From Chondrus crispus (taxonomy: Eukaryota; Rhodophyta; Florideophyceae; Gigartinales; Gigartinaceae), in assembly GCF_000350225.1 (NCBI RefSeq), contig NW_005178895.1:222329-277726 (forward strand): a DNA stretch of 55,398 nt, given 5' to 3'. Below are positions 13,109 to 22,402 of this stretch, in pieces (position 1 is the first letter of the stretch; each line of letters starts with the position of its first letter). The notes under the pieces are model-generated. The model saw only the letters and a list, made by a program, of their open reading frames with translations, did not search any database and was not told the DNA's origin. The position numbers and the translations under genes were made by a program.

Positions 13109-13425
13109 GGCGCGTTCTCGTGCCGCTCCTCAAACAGAAGTACCGCGCGCTCCGGCTTGCCGTCTGCTACCACAGACAGGCGTAGAACACGCGACGCGTG
13201 CGGCGCAGTCTCTTCGTCCACGAACGTGTCATCCGTCTCGCCGAGCACGGACAGGTCGATGCAATCGTGGTCCCACGCGAACACGTGCGGGTTCATGGGG
13301 CTGATGCGCACCACGCAAGTCGTCAAGAGACGTACTTCTAGCTTGCTGCCCGGGCCGAGTGGAAGCGGCAGGAAAGGGAGATGGAGACTGCGGTGGCACT
13401 CCGCACGTGCTACGACACGGGCTTG
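13109..13425 (-). pseudogene. Unidentified reading frame cut by the LTR of element A
   Basis: About 105 codons are open on the minus strand, from just after a TAG at 13426-13428 to the LTR edge at 13108, where the LTR supplies the stop. The predicted residues look like real protein, with regular hydrophobic and acidic blocks such as VLRLSVVADG and DDTFVDEE. I do not recognise the family, and there is no ATG near the 5' end of the open part. It may be the 3'-truncated remains of a host or element gene into which A inserted, or chance. Confidence 0.3.
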
Positions 13426-13551
13426 CTACTCCAGTGCCACTAATTTCATCTGCAGAAGGGGCGAGTCCACAGCAGCAAATATCACTGACTTCAAGTTGAA
13501 GACATATAATGTAGGCCATAACGGCCTTTATAGTCATTCCCACCTCCACCC

Positions 13552-13588
13552 CTCACTCTGTAGGAGGGATTCACTCCTACAAAGTGAG
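13552..13588. repeat. Hairpin, 15-nt arms
   Basis: Arms at 13552-13566 and 13574-13588 pair with one mismatch around a 7-nt loop. It sits just beyond the 3' end of the Harbinger reading frame. It does not match the Harbinger terminal repeat, so it is not the missing element end. Confidence 0.6.
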
Positions 13589-13641
13589 TCGACTTCGTTG
13601 TCTATCAAATTTAATGTCCCATCACTGATACTCGCTCCATT

Positions 13642-14906
13642 TCACGTCCCGGCTCGCAGCACAGTTCTGGGAATTCGAAGGGGCCCAACCGCCGGACGTG
13701 TGTAACGCCCCTCCCGCACAATCTCTATCAGCATATCCCTCTTCACTGACGTAGACCCTCCTTTTCGCCCCATCGTTTCCAAATAAACTTGTTTCCCACT
13801 TTCGTACCATTCCCCACATTTCCTTATCATACGGCGCTCTTCCCTCAACCCCCCACGACTCCTGGGAACCCGAAAGCGAGCCTTGTCACTGTTCTCGAGA
13901 CAGAAATTGTGCAATTTCATTGCAATTGCTACAATTTCAGCAGAGTCTTTGACTGAATATTCCAACATCTTCAGAATCCTAAACTTCTTAATTAGCATGC
14001 CGAAAGATTGCTCGACGTGCATTCTCAAGGACGAATGATAAAAATTGAAGGCATCCTCGACATGGCTAGCCATCGACGCCGGAACTGGTGTTATCAAATA
14101 TTCACTACAGTTATACGCCTCATCTCCTGCAATCCAATACTCCAACTCCAATCCACCATCCTCCAGATATCGTCCTAATGACGATACAGCGTGTGCAAGC
14201 GCGTCGTGCGTAGAACCGCGGCAAAGGGCTGAAAAACAAATAAAACGGTAGTCAGAGTTCACAAGCGCTTGAATGGGGAGCGCATAAATTCCTTTGCGGC
14301 AGTAAAAAGTCGCGGGATGCTCGTCTTTTGACGGCTTTTTGATTCGGACAGAAATACCGTCAAGAGCTCCCACACAGCCGGGAAGCCGGCTCGGAGGGTT
14401 TCTAGAGCGCTGGAAGTCGTTGGCAAGGTGCCGTAGTCCGTCGATAGAATCAGGGAGGCCTAGAAGGTCCAGTGCATTGTTCAGAACCTAGCGTGTCTCT
14501 TTAAATACTTGATAGAAAGTGCTTCTTCCAACCTCGAAAGCAGCCACACAGCCATAAACTGTCTCCCCCCCATGATACGTAAAAAAATTCCTAGTCTTGC
14601 CTCTGGACTCAAAATTTGCCTACCGGCTCTTGCTGCCATTTCCTTGTTCTTATCAAAGCGGTGACGTAGTAAAAATAGAAGGCGGTTAAAAGTCTTTCGC
14701 TCCATACGGTATGTACGACTGAATTCTTTGTCGTTAAAAATCCTTTTGGCTCTGACAAAGGTCCATACCCGTTGGAGATCTAAGGGCTTTGTGAATTTTC
14801 GGGGTCGAGGATAGTTTGAAATAGCTTGGTGCAATGAAAGGAGGGAGAATAGAGCTACGGTTGCGGTTAGCGCGGTCGTAGCAGTGATGATTCCATTGCC
14901 GTGCAT
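13642..14906 (-). pseudogene. Harbinger transposase (DDE_Tnp_4 type), interrupted
   Basis: The N-terminal part (14906-14481) carries the pattern usual in this family before the catalytic core: FSRTYRM, then a basic helix-rich stretch and LSPEARLGIFLR. The C-terminal part has the DDE core: GALDGISV (first Asp), IAGDEAY (second Asp) and RMHVEQSFG (Glu). A frame change near 14510 and an in-frame TAG shortly after separate the two, and the intervening protein-like sequence continues in the second frame. A Harbinger transposase cuts and pastes its element, usually with a second Myb-like protein that is not seen here. All three catalytic residues remain, but the frame is broken. Confidence 0.82.
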
Positions 14907-15300
14907 TGCGTAGGAGTGATTAGATTGAGAAGAAAGGAGGGGAGGCGAACGGCGATACTGGGCAGTGGTTGTAGATCCGTTTTTTGACCAAACAGCGCCG
15001 GCGATAGATACGCTATCCCGCGGAGTAGTAAGGAGAGAAGTAGGGGTGAGATCAATTATTTATCCCGGTGATCCGGGATCACCCGCAATGGCCACGTTCT
15101 GGGTCGGAAGCGAGCGACGCTGCAGCGTCTCGCGTCCATGTCGACGCGTCCCTGGGGCAAAGTTGTTTGACGCTGTAGCATGTCACGTCCCTGTCGATGC
15201 GTCCTCGGAGCGAATTTGTAGAACCCACAGTGTCCTCCCCGTTGTGTTCTGGCAATTTATGGCGCTGTATGCCTCTGTAAGTCAGCACCGTCGTTCTGGG

Positions 15301-15362
15301 ACACCTGTCCACTACTAACGTAAGGGAAAGGACACCTGTCCACTACTAACGTAAGGGGAAGG
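15301..15362. repeat. 31-bp tandem duplication in Harbinger leader
   Basis: Two adjacent 31-bp copies (15301-15331, 15332-15362) differ at one base. They contain GACACCTGTCCACTACTAAC. The smaller element carries a single copy (about 770-800), so the duplication arose in the larger element or was lost from the small one. Confidence 0.8.
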
Positions 15363-15483
15363 CGTGTACTTACATTAAAAAATTAATAAATGACCGGCAA
15401 ACTCGGGCAAGCAAAGCAAACTCGGGCAAGTTAAGACACACCCTAAGACACTCCCTCAGGGAGGTCTCTCTCATCTCACTGGG

Positions 15484-15544
15484 AACTCTTCGTATGGCCA
15501 TTCTGGCCTGGGTATGGCCATTCTGGCCACCCTAACGAAGAGTT
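15484..15544. repeat. Short inverted repeat enclosing a 17-bp direct repeat
   Basis: The 10-nt arms AACTCTTCGT and ACGAAGAGTT (15484-15493, 15535-15544) enclose two copies of GTATGGCCATTCTGGCC at 15492-15508 and 15512-15528. No coding role is seen. It may be a tiny fold-back insertion just outside the Harbinger end. Confidence 0.6.
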
Positions 15545-15648
15545 TGCGGTGCCAGCACCCGAGCACCCTGGAACTTGGCATGAATGTATTGGTTGAAAAA
15601 ATTATTGGAAATGCATTTTCTCCCGTTCAACCCATCCATTCCTGCCCA

Positions 15649-16072
15649 NNNNNNNNNNNNNNNNNNNNNNNNNNNNNNNNNNNNNNNNNNNNNNNNNNNN
15701 NNNNNNNNNNNNNNNNNNNNNNNNNNNNNNNNNNNNNNNNNNNNNNNNNNNNNNNNNNNNNNNNNNNNNNNNNNNNNNNNNNNNNNNNNNNNNNNNNNNN
15801 NNNNNNNNNNNNNNNNNNNNNNNNNNNNNNNNNNNNNNNNNNNNNNNNNNNNNNNNNNNNNNNNNNNNNNNNNNNNNNNNNNNNNNNNNNNNNNNNNNNN
15901 NNNNNNNNNNNNNNNNNNNNNNNNNNNNNNNNNNNNNNNNNNNNNNNNNNNNNNNNNNNNNNNNNNNNNNNNNNNNNNNNNNNNNNNNNNNNNNNNNNNN
16001 NNNNNNNNNNNNNNNNNNNNNNNNNNNNNNNNNNNNNNNNNNNNNNNNNNNNNNNNNNNNNNNNNNNNNNNN
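15649..16072. other. Assembly gap (424 N)
   Basis: The bases are undetermined. Any open frame reading through it is meaningless. The gap lies directly before the unidentified membrane-protein ORF, so upstream sequence of that gene may be missing. Confidence 0.99.
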
Positions 16073-16095
16073 CATAGCGGTCGTGCTAGTATGAC

Positions 16096-16710
16096 ATGGT
16101 TCTGCGCGGCGCAAATGCAGAGCCGCTGAGCTCGCACTTGTCGCGCGCGTACCCCGCCGCGGCCTGCCTCGCGCGCCAGTACGCGCAGTACGCGCGCCAG
16201 GCGCTGCTCGTCACCAACCACGCCAGGGGCGCGCACGGAGCGCAGGCGCGCGGTCAGGCGAGGGACCACTTTGTGCTCGGGCGCGTTAGCGTCCCGAACA
16301 TCGCCTGGTTTTGCTTCTTCGTCGCGCTGCTGCATGGCACCGTGCGGCTTTTAGTCGTGTTTGCTTTTTTCTTCGCCGCCATCATGTTCAGCTCTACGGA
16401 AAAGCCCATGTTATCCGCCGTGCTTTCGAAGCTCTTCACCTACACCGTTAATGAAAGCCCTTACATTGAGCTCTTCAAATGGCTCACTCGCGTCCTTTCA
16501 CACGACCCGGTCATTCCCGCGGGCTCTACTGAAAAATGGAAAGCTGCTGCAGGGCTCAATGACTACCTCGCCGCCTCGCTCTTATTCACCCCACTGTTTC
16601 AAGGAGTCATGGCTTTTCTAGCTGGAGCAACTCTCTCCATGTTGGTGAACTCTGCCCTAAGCATAGTTGGTGGTATACGCCTCCAGAATGGCGTTCCACA
16701 CGAAGACTAG
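16096..16710 (+). CDS. Unidentified putative membrane protein, 204 aa
   Basis: I do not recognise the family. The ATG at 16096 is preceded by an in-frame TAG at 16087, so this start is possible without using the gap. The first 60 residues are Ala/Arg/Gly-rich. Hydrophobic blocks at about 68-97 (with FCFFVALLHG and VFAFFFAAIMF) and 157-192 could form two or more membrane helices. The middle, about 100-150, is a normal mixed-composition loop. The short 16-bp distance from an assembly gap and the compositional change around residue 62 leave open that the true 5' exon or start is elsewhere. Codon use in the second half resembles the neighbouring host genes. Possible roles cannot be inferred from neighbours. 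Confidence 0.45.
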   Translation: MVLRGANAEPLSSHLSRAYPAAACLARQYAQYARQALLVTNHARGAHGAQARGQARDHFVLGRVSVPNIAWFCFFVALLHGTVRLLVVFAFFFAAIMFSSTEKPMLSAVLSKLFTYTVNESPYIELFKWLTRVLSHDPVIPAGSTEKWKAAAGLNDYLAASLLFTPLFQGVMAFLAGATLSMLVNSALSIVGGIRLQNGVPHED

Positions 16711-17313
16711 CTAGCTCTCCGCCCACCGCATCTACAACGCGACCATTGCCTAGCAGTATACTAGCAAGAATGTTACATTACAACAGAATATACAATTTGC
16801 ATAATTGGCAAGGTGGAAAGAAAATTGTCGTTGCAAATCAACTGCACTTGTACTCATCCATAGGAACGCACCATCGCTTACCGCTCTCGCTTCCCTCCGC
16901 CCCCTATTGATGTAACCCATATGCTGTAATATAAAACTCACGTCATAAGAGACATCCATGCCGCCTTGCGCGTTACTCCCGGCACGAACCACCACACGAA
17001 TAACCACACTTGCTGTTGTATCCATATCTAGCCATTACAGCACATAGCAGCTCTTTGAATGGGAAGAAAACGCCTCCAGGCGTGCGTGCGAAAGATTGCG
17101 TACTTTGTAGCATGAGCTATGTGTCGGGACAGGTCTTTGCTCGTGGTTGTGGAGCGAGCGGTTCTTTCGTCGGCCAAGGTTGAGAGCAATCGATGTTAGA
17201 AGGTAAGGGTAGCTGGAGACGCGATTCGATTTTCAAAGAGAGCTGAGGCGCGGACCGAAATGTTGTCAGAGTGAGAAATACTCTGTAAAAAGATGTACGT
17301 TGAGAATCACGAC
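16711..17313. other. Intergenic, no gene seen
   Basis: About 600 bp lie between the membrane-protein ORF (plus) and the LSM3 stop (minus), so the two genes converge. It should hold both 3' ends. I see no RNA gene, repeat or conserved frame. Confidence 0.5.
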
Positions 17314-17758
17314 TTAGACAGTTCGCAAGGGAGGCGATATCAAGATGACACAGTCGCCACGGACAAAGAGCATGGGTATTTGTCGCTTGGATGTCTTCAG
17401 GATCTCCTCGTAAGTCTCCTCGTCAACTTCTGCTGTGGTGACGGTTTCTTCGACGTCGCCTAGGATCATGTTGAGATGCTGATCAAACGCCTGTACGCGG
17501 TGATTTCACGGAGGGATCGATAGAGGCGTACGGGAATGGGGAATCGCGTTAATTCGAGACGAAATGTGCAATTGCTGGATAGTCGCCGCATTGACACAGT
17601 CTCTCCGTGAGACTGTGCGGTGGTCTAGAAGCGGGGCTGTGGAAACGTACATGGAGCTTTCCACGCAGCTCCCGATTGCCTCGCATTTTGACACGGATGG
17701 TTTCGTCCAAGGCGAGGCGGACGAGATCCAATGGTTGCTCGACGGCCGTGCTTGACAT
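17314..17758 (-). CDS. LSM3: LSm3, U6 snRNA-associated Sm-like protein (two exons)
   Basis: The gene is spliced: exon 1 is 17758-17651 (36 codons) and exon 2 is 17490-17314 (58 codons plus TAA), giving 94 residues, close to the usual LSm3 length of about 100. Sm motif 1 spans the junction ([20 protein letters not shown], then [15 protein letters not shown]). Sm motif 2 is [17 protein letters not shown] near the C-terminus, with the RGD typical of the family. LSm3 sits in the LSm2-8 ring on U6 snRNA in the nucleus and in LSm1-7 in cytoplasmic mRNA decay. The donor is GTACGT and the acceptor is TACAG, so phase is 0. The upstream frame is open for a further 57 codons, but the family begins near [12 protein letters not shown], which fixes the start. 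It lies head-to-head with HIS6. Confidence 0.93.
17491..17650 (-). other. LSM3 intron (160 nt)
   Basis: It begins GTACGT after the codon for His36 and ends CGCGTACAG before the codon for Ala37. A possible branch site of TTAAC type lies roughly 55 nt before the acceptor. Joining the exons restores a continuous Sm fold, while the intron translates to sequence unlike LSm3. It is the only intron supported in the window. Confidence 0.88.
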
Positions 17759-18123
17759 GGTTGTTGATAAGTCAATTCGGAAGGGTGCGCAGGGACGTGA
17801 ATTGAATTTATCCAACCAAGTAGACATGGACGCTAGGGTGGTGCTACTGTATGTGCGACGTTGCGTTCCCGTGGAGACGTTCCCATATATACACGTGTTA
17901 GTGGTGTCACTGGCATGAGCAGATTGCACAGTACAGGTACAGTACTCTTTCTACCAGGGACGCCATCCAATCATACGTCACCAGCTCAACAAGACTGGAG
18001 CCCGAGATTGATCTCATCTCTTTCGCCTCTGAGGCTCTGGTGGACGCTATATGTCAAGCCGTCTCACCAACAATGACCATCAAGCCTGATGTCGCCCAGT
18101 CGAAAACGTTTTAGCCTCTAAAC
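17759..18123. promoter_or_regulatory. Shared divergent promoter region LSM3/HIS6
   Basis: These 365 bp separate the two start codons, which point away from each other, so both promoters must lie here or overlap the 5' untranslated regions. I see no unambiguous TATA box or other named site. The call rests on gene geometry alone. Confidence 0.5.
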
Positions 18124-18996
18124 ATGCAAGCCTTCCTATCTTTACCTCACATCCTTTCTCGCCCGATCGTTAGGCGATATCTCGCTCCCTTCCCCTCCCA
18201 TCGAACTCCCTCGATGCGGGCGATGCGCTTCCGCCCTTGCATCGACCTTCACGCTGGTCGCGTCAAGCAGATCGTCGGCGGCACGCTAACGGACGCCGCC
18301 ACGGCCCCCACCACCAACTTCGAGACTGACCTATCTCCCGCCTACTATGCTGAGCTCTACCATCGCGACAAACTCCCCGGCGGTCACGTCATCATGCTCG
18401 GACCCGGAAACGAGATTGCTGCTCGCAAGGCTCTCAACGTCTTTCCTGACGGCATGCATGTGGGCGGCGGCATGAATCCAAGCAACGCGGGTAACTTTAT
18501 TAATGCAGGCGCTAGCCACGTCATAGTCACGTCTTATGTGTTCCGGGAGGGGGTGATTGTGTGGGAACGGGTGCAGGAGATGTTAAGGGCGGTCGGGAAG
18601 AGAAGGCTTGTGCTCGATGTCAGCTGCCGGAAAAGGAATGGAGAGTATTTTGTTTGCACGGATAGATGGCAGAAGTGGACCGACTTCGCACTTAACGCGA
18701 AGAACTTTGACACGCTGGGACAGCATTGTGATGAAATCTTGGTTCATGCTGTTGATGTCGAGGGGAAGAAGAGCGGCATCGACCTTGACCTAGTTGAGAA
18801 AATGGCAGCCTGGGCATCCGTGCCTGTCACGTATGCTGGAGGAGTTCGCTCGATTGCGGATATGGAATTGGCGAAGGAAAAAGGTCGCGGACTGGTCGAT
18901 GTGACGATTGGCTCTGCGCTAGATATCTTCGGGGGGAGCTTGCGGTATGAAGACGCTGTGAAGTGGCAAAGAGCAGAAGAGCTAGCAGACCGCTAG
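18124..18996 (+). CDS. HIS6: ProFAR isomerase, histidine biosynthesis (eukaryotic HIS6 type), 290 aa
   Basis: This enzyme converts ProFAR to PRFAR, the Amadori rearrangement that is the fourth step of histidine synthesis. The protein is a TIM barrel of the HisA/HisF family in its eukaryotic form. FRPCIDLHAGRVKQIVGG (about 36-53) carries the first catalytic Asp (D41). LDVSCRK lies near 164, VHAVDVEG near 207 carries the second Asp (D211), and YAGGVRS and TIGSALDIFGG are the C-terminal phosphate-binding loops. Length is near the yeast enzyme plus about 30 extra N-terminal residues rich in Ser, Pro and Arg. These could be a plastid transit peptide, or translation may start at Met31 or Met34. No intron is seen. 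The reading frame is intact. Confidence 0.93.
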   Translation: MQAFLSLPHILSRPIVRRYLAPFPSHRTPSMRAMRFRPCIDLHAGRVKQIVGGTLTDAATAPTTNFETDLSPAYYAELYHRDKLPGGHVIMLGPGNEIAARKALNVFPDGMHVGGGMNPSNAGNFINAGASHVIVTSYVFREGVIVWERVQEMLRAVGKRRLVLDVSCRKRNGEYFVCTDRWQKWTDFALNAKNFDTLGQHCDEILVHAVDVEGKKSGIDLDLVEKMAAWASVPVTYAGGVRSIADMELAKEKGRGLVDVTIGSALDIFGGSLRYEDAVKWQRAEELADR

Positions 18997-19583
18997 TTTA
19001 CAAGGTATCTACTCTCACTTACAAAAGCAGTTTCTTCTCTAAAACCTAACTGATATGAAAACCTATTCATTTTAAGTACCCAACACCGGAAAACAAGAGG
19101 GTGCGTAACTCATAACCCACCGGCTCGCTACAAGGCCCATAGGGCAGGAGAAGTCTATTATGCGACCGCCTACGACGAAACTCAACGTATTATCTGGATG
19201 AAACAGGAAGAAGTACTCGAGACTCTGCCTGCGGAGAGCTTGCTTTCGTTGACGGATCGCAAGTCTGTGGGAGGTCGATTCCATCGTCGCTCACCACAAA
19301 CGTTGCTGTTTGCGAGCGCGCCTCCTTGAAACCAAGTTTGCCTAAGAAGACTTCCACAAGGCTGTGACCAGCTCTTCATTTGCTGTTCAATTTAAGCATC
19401 CTTTGCGGTTGTGATCACTGCAAGAGACTCGTCGCGCATCAAGACGCGTTTTCAACACAAACCAGACGTCACTCTCCCAACTTTGATCCAAGCTGCCATC
19501 CAAGGTAAAGCTATGGTTCAGAGCTGGTATACAGTACTGGAATGAAACAAATGACAGCAATTAGCTGGTGACCACAGGGAGGA
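18997..19583. other. Convergent intergenic between HIS6 and squalene synthase
   Basis: About 590 bp lie between two stop codons on opposite strands. It should hold both polyadenylation regions. Small frames present are not convincing, and no RNA gene or repeat is seen. Confidence 0.5.
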
Positions 19584-21041
19584 TCAATCCTCAAGCATGA
19601 CAACTCGTTGTGGCCGTGGATTTGACGTTCGAGACTCTGTGTACATACGACGCACTTCATCTTGTTGCAACTTTGACATGTACGGCAGCAAAAAGAATCC
19701 AAACATGTAAATGCAAACAAGAAACAAGGCAGCAATCGCGACCATGTCTGAGAATTCCATGATGCCACCGGCTGATCTCCAGGTGAACACCGCCCCATCG
19801 AAATGATCCTGTCGCCTCTTCAGGACATAGCTACTCAGTCCGCAGAATAAGATGATACTGATCACGTTGGGGATGACGAGGTCGGGAGAGGCAGGCACGT
19901 GAGGCAAGCACACGTCAATGACTTTGTTGAGGATTTGTCGCGTCTTTTCAGCGTTGGGGTCATGAGGTTCTACGTTTTTGAGCATAGTGACAGCGTAGTC
20001 AAAGAAGACTTTGTACAGGGCGTCCATATTCTTCGTGCTGAGAACCAGTTGTGCTGTTTTCGATCGACGAATCTTCACAACACCTTCAAAAACCTTTCCG
20101 TTATTGTATAACTCGGCCAGGGTAGCAATAGCCATGACTTGAGGCACTGCCACGAAGTTGAACACGTCTTGCGTTTGCACATGGCTCATGTACTCGATAC
20201 AATCTGGCATGTGGCGCAGCGCATCGGTGATCATATGATTAAGTACTGCCAACGAAAACTTGCGATTTGCTGGGTCTTTGAAGTCGGTGAGGCAATTGCC
20301 GTATTGGACCCATATTTCGCGGGGCCAAAAGGTGCGCCCTTCGTTGATGTCCTCGAGATAATCGCGTATAATATTGGTCTTTTGCAGGAATAATCCCATG
20401 GAATTGCTCAGTTCGGTGCGGTCAGAAAAGGCGGGCTCTTCGCAGCCAGAGATGGCGAAAATGTCCGAGAGCCCCAGTCCAACCAGCCCAGCGACGTAGT
20501 GACAGTATTGATCGTAATCAGCGGTGGAGTCGCACGACGTATCCTCAATATGCTCTGCCATACCAGCCCCCATACGCTTCGTAATGTCCTTAATGACGGT
20601 GCGGAAGGAAGGGTCGATAGTGTTGTAGCAGCGCAGCACTATCGGAAAATGGATGAGCAGATCCTTCTCTGCACCATCGCCAAAGCTATTGGAAGACCAG
20701 GCGTTTTCTCCCTCTTCCGGTTCTAAAAAGTTGTGAAAGTTTGTGCAGATGTCGCGGCGGATGTCCGGATGAATGGAGGTGTCGTCTTCGACAGTGTCCA
20801 GCGCGCGCAGGACCAAATAGAAGACGCAAATGGGGTGACGCAGGACGGGGCGTAGCTCCATTATTACGAGAGAAAAAGAGCGGGAAACCTTGGATAGATT
20901 GGAATAAGCATAGACCCAGTCGGGGTCGAGCGAGAGTGTCATTTGTTCACGGGCTTTGACTGCCTTCCGCTTGTAGCGCAGCAGGGCGAGGACTTCGGCG
21001 GGGTTGTAGCGGGCAGCGATGACTTCCTTGAGCACTCCCAT
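19584..21041 (-). CDS. Squalene synthase (farnesyl-diphosphate farnesyltransferase), 485 aa
   Basis: It condenses two farnesyl diphosphates to squalene via presqualene diphosphate, the entry to sterols, on the ER membrane. The two Asp-rich Mg2+/diphosphate motifs are present: DTVED at 82-86 and DYLED at 227-231, the latter followed by INEGRTFWPREIW. Other family blocks are YSNLSKVSRSFSLVI (46-60) and the LVGLGLSDIF region. Hydrophobic segments near the C-terminus (VISIILFCGLSSYVL, IAALFLVCIYMFGFFLLPY) fit the membrane anchor. I chose Met at 21041 because MGVLKEV starts the conserved part and gives family length. The frame is open upstream for 109 more codons, with further ATGs, so a targeting extension cannot be excluded. 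It is intronless and intact. Confidence 0.95.
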   Translation of the reverse strand: MGVLKEVIAARYNPAEVLALLRYKRKAVKAREQMTLSLDPDWVYAYSNLSKVSRSFSLVIMELRPVLRHPICVFYLVLRALDTVEDDTSIHPDIRRDICTNFHNFLEPEEGENAWSSNSFGDGAEKDLLIHFPIVLRCYNTIDPSFRTVIKDITKRMGAGMAEHIEDTSCDSTADYDQYCHYVAGLVGLGLSDIFAISGCEEPAFSDRTELSNSMGLFLQKTNIIRDYLEDINEGRTFWPREIWVQYGNCLTDFKDPANRKFSLAVLNHMITDALRHMPDCIEYMSHVQTQDVFNFVAVPQVMAIATLAELYNNGKVFEGVVKIRRSKTAQLVLSTKNMDALYKVFFDYAVTMLKNVEPHDPNAEKTRQILNKVIDVCLPHVPASPDLVIPNVISIILFCGLSSYVLKRRQDHFDGAVFTWRSAGGIMEFSDMVAIAALFLVCIYMFGFFLLPYMSKLQQDEVRRMYTESRTSNPRPQRVVMLED

Positions 21042-22402
21042 CTCGGAGGAGCGATGCAGAAGGCCTGAATGGGGGAGCAGCAGGGGATGGGTAGATGGAA
21101 GGAGAGTGCGTCGAGGCGGAGTGAGTGTTTTGGAGAGAGGAGATAGCCGCGGAGAGTGATGCAGAGAGTACATGGTTGATGGCATGCAGATGGGAATGAT
21201 AGGCCGATTGGGGGGCGGTATGACACGCATATGTCTCCTGATATCTTTGACGGTTGGGTACGTGTTTGCGAAGTGGGAAGAAATTTGTACAAAAGTCTCT
21301 TTTTCGGGGTTGGGAGGGAGCGTGGCGCCGGAGGGCGAGTCCCTCACATGGTGTTGAGGCGGCCACACGTGCCGGCAAGAGAGGGGAGTGGAAATGTTTT
21401 TTTGGAAATGTTTTGAGGGGCATTGCGCAACTTGCCTGATCCTTTTGATCGCTGGTCCAGGCCTTTAATTCACCCCAGCTGGCTCCTTATCAGCGGCTTA
21501 CAGACTCGAGAGTTAGCATGACGACTCAAAAGTGCGGGCCGCTTTTACGTACTTTTCGCCTGTTTTGAAAACCCCAGCTCAGATTGCACGCACTCTCCTT
21601 CCAGAATCGGCTGGCACGTGCTCTTTTCTGCTCCCTTTATTTTTGATTCTACCGGTGGTGATGCTAAGTGATGCTGATGCTCTTAGAGCATCACCACCGG
21701 TAGAATCAAATAACCAAATAACCAAAATTTGATGATTTGATGTGGACTGACATCCCCACCGGTCCGACCAAATCAGCAAATTTTTGGTTCCGAGCCAAAT
21801 ATCGGAACCAAATATCAAGAATTAAGTTCAATTTCTTCGTAATTTGATACCCTAGACAATCCAGTTGTTCAAGGCCCATTGGTCACGCGAAAGGACTCCA
21901 AACGCCCAGGATGAAGCGTACTGTACAGTATTTGGTTCTCACCGGTGGCACTGTTCTTTTTGAGAGACACCTTCGTGAAACCGGCCAAGTATTTCTTGCT
22001 TGGTCTTGAGACAAGAAAATGGGGATGTTGATAATGGTGGGTTATCTTCGAAAATGAACCCTCCGACCTTGTCACTTTCACTGTAAACCGTGGCATACAG
22101 CCTGCAAATATGTCAGATCGTGACGCTGAACTGACCCTTTCTAAACCGGCATGACTCAGACATTCGCTCAGGCATTTAGACAGACCTGAACCGCACACGC
22201 CCTCACCTGAACCGCACACGTATGCGTATGCACCACCCGCCGTTTTCTACCAAAGCGAACTGGGTGTTATTATTTAGAATGTTGATGGTCTCTAGAATCT
22301 GGTACAATCTATGGGTTGTTTGCTCGCAGAGAGATTTATCAGTCGGCGCTTGGATATCATGATATCATCTAGGGCGGCGTCCTGATCCAGACTATGAAAA
22401 GC
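21042..22402. other. Intergenic upstream of squalene synthase
   Basis: It should contain the squalene synthase promoter. It holds the inverted repeat at 21645-21707 and AT-richer sequence after it. I see no conserved protein. Confidence 0.45.
21645..21707. repeat. Perfect inverted repeat, 21-nt arms
   Basis: Arms 21645-21665 and 21687-21707 are exact reverse complements (GATTCTACCGGTGGTGATGCT) around a 21-nt loop. The loop repeats GATGCT. Flanking T-rich and AAATAA sequence extends the pairing imperfectly. It may be a small foldback or MITE. Confidence 0.75.

Larger units (their letters stand above)
13642..15457 (-). mobile_element. PIF/Harbinger transposon, broken, one end seen
   Basis: The right end on the plus strand (about 15400-15457) is the terminal repeat. 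On the minus strand it reads GAGGGAGTGTCTTAGG and then the GTGTCTTAACTTGCCCG shared with the 692-1894 element. It is followed by AGG (15458-15460), the complement of the CCT found at the smaller element. Going inward come a leader shared with the small element and then the transposase frame. I could not find a matching left terminus between 13100 and 13642, so that end is deleted, diverged or displaced. The start coordinate is the end of the coding region. Confidence 0.7.

Noticed and set aside
15532..16335. Open frames running through the N gap on both strands
   Set aside because: Undetermined bases cannot contain stops, so these frames have no evidential value.
17549..17929. 126-codon frame covering LSM3 exon 1 as a single-exon gene
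   Set aside because: Only its middle 36 codons resemble LSm3. The 5' part precedes the family start and the 3' part is intron.
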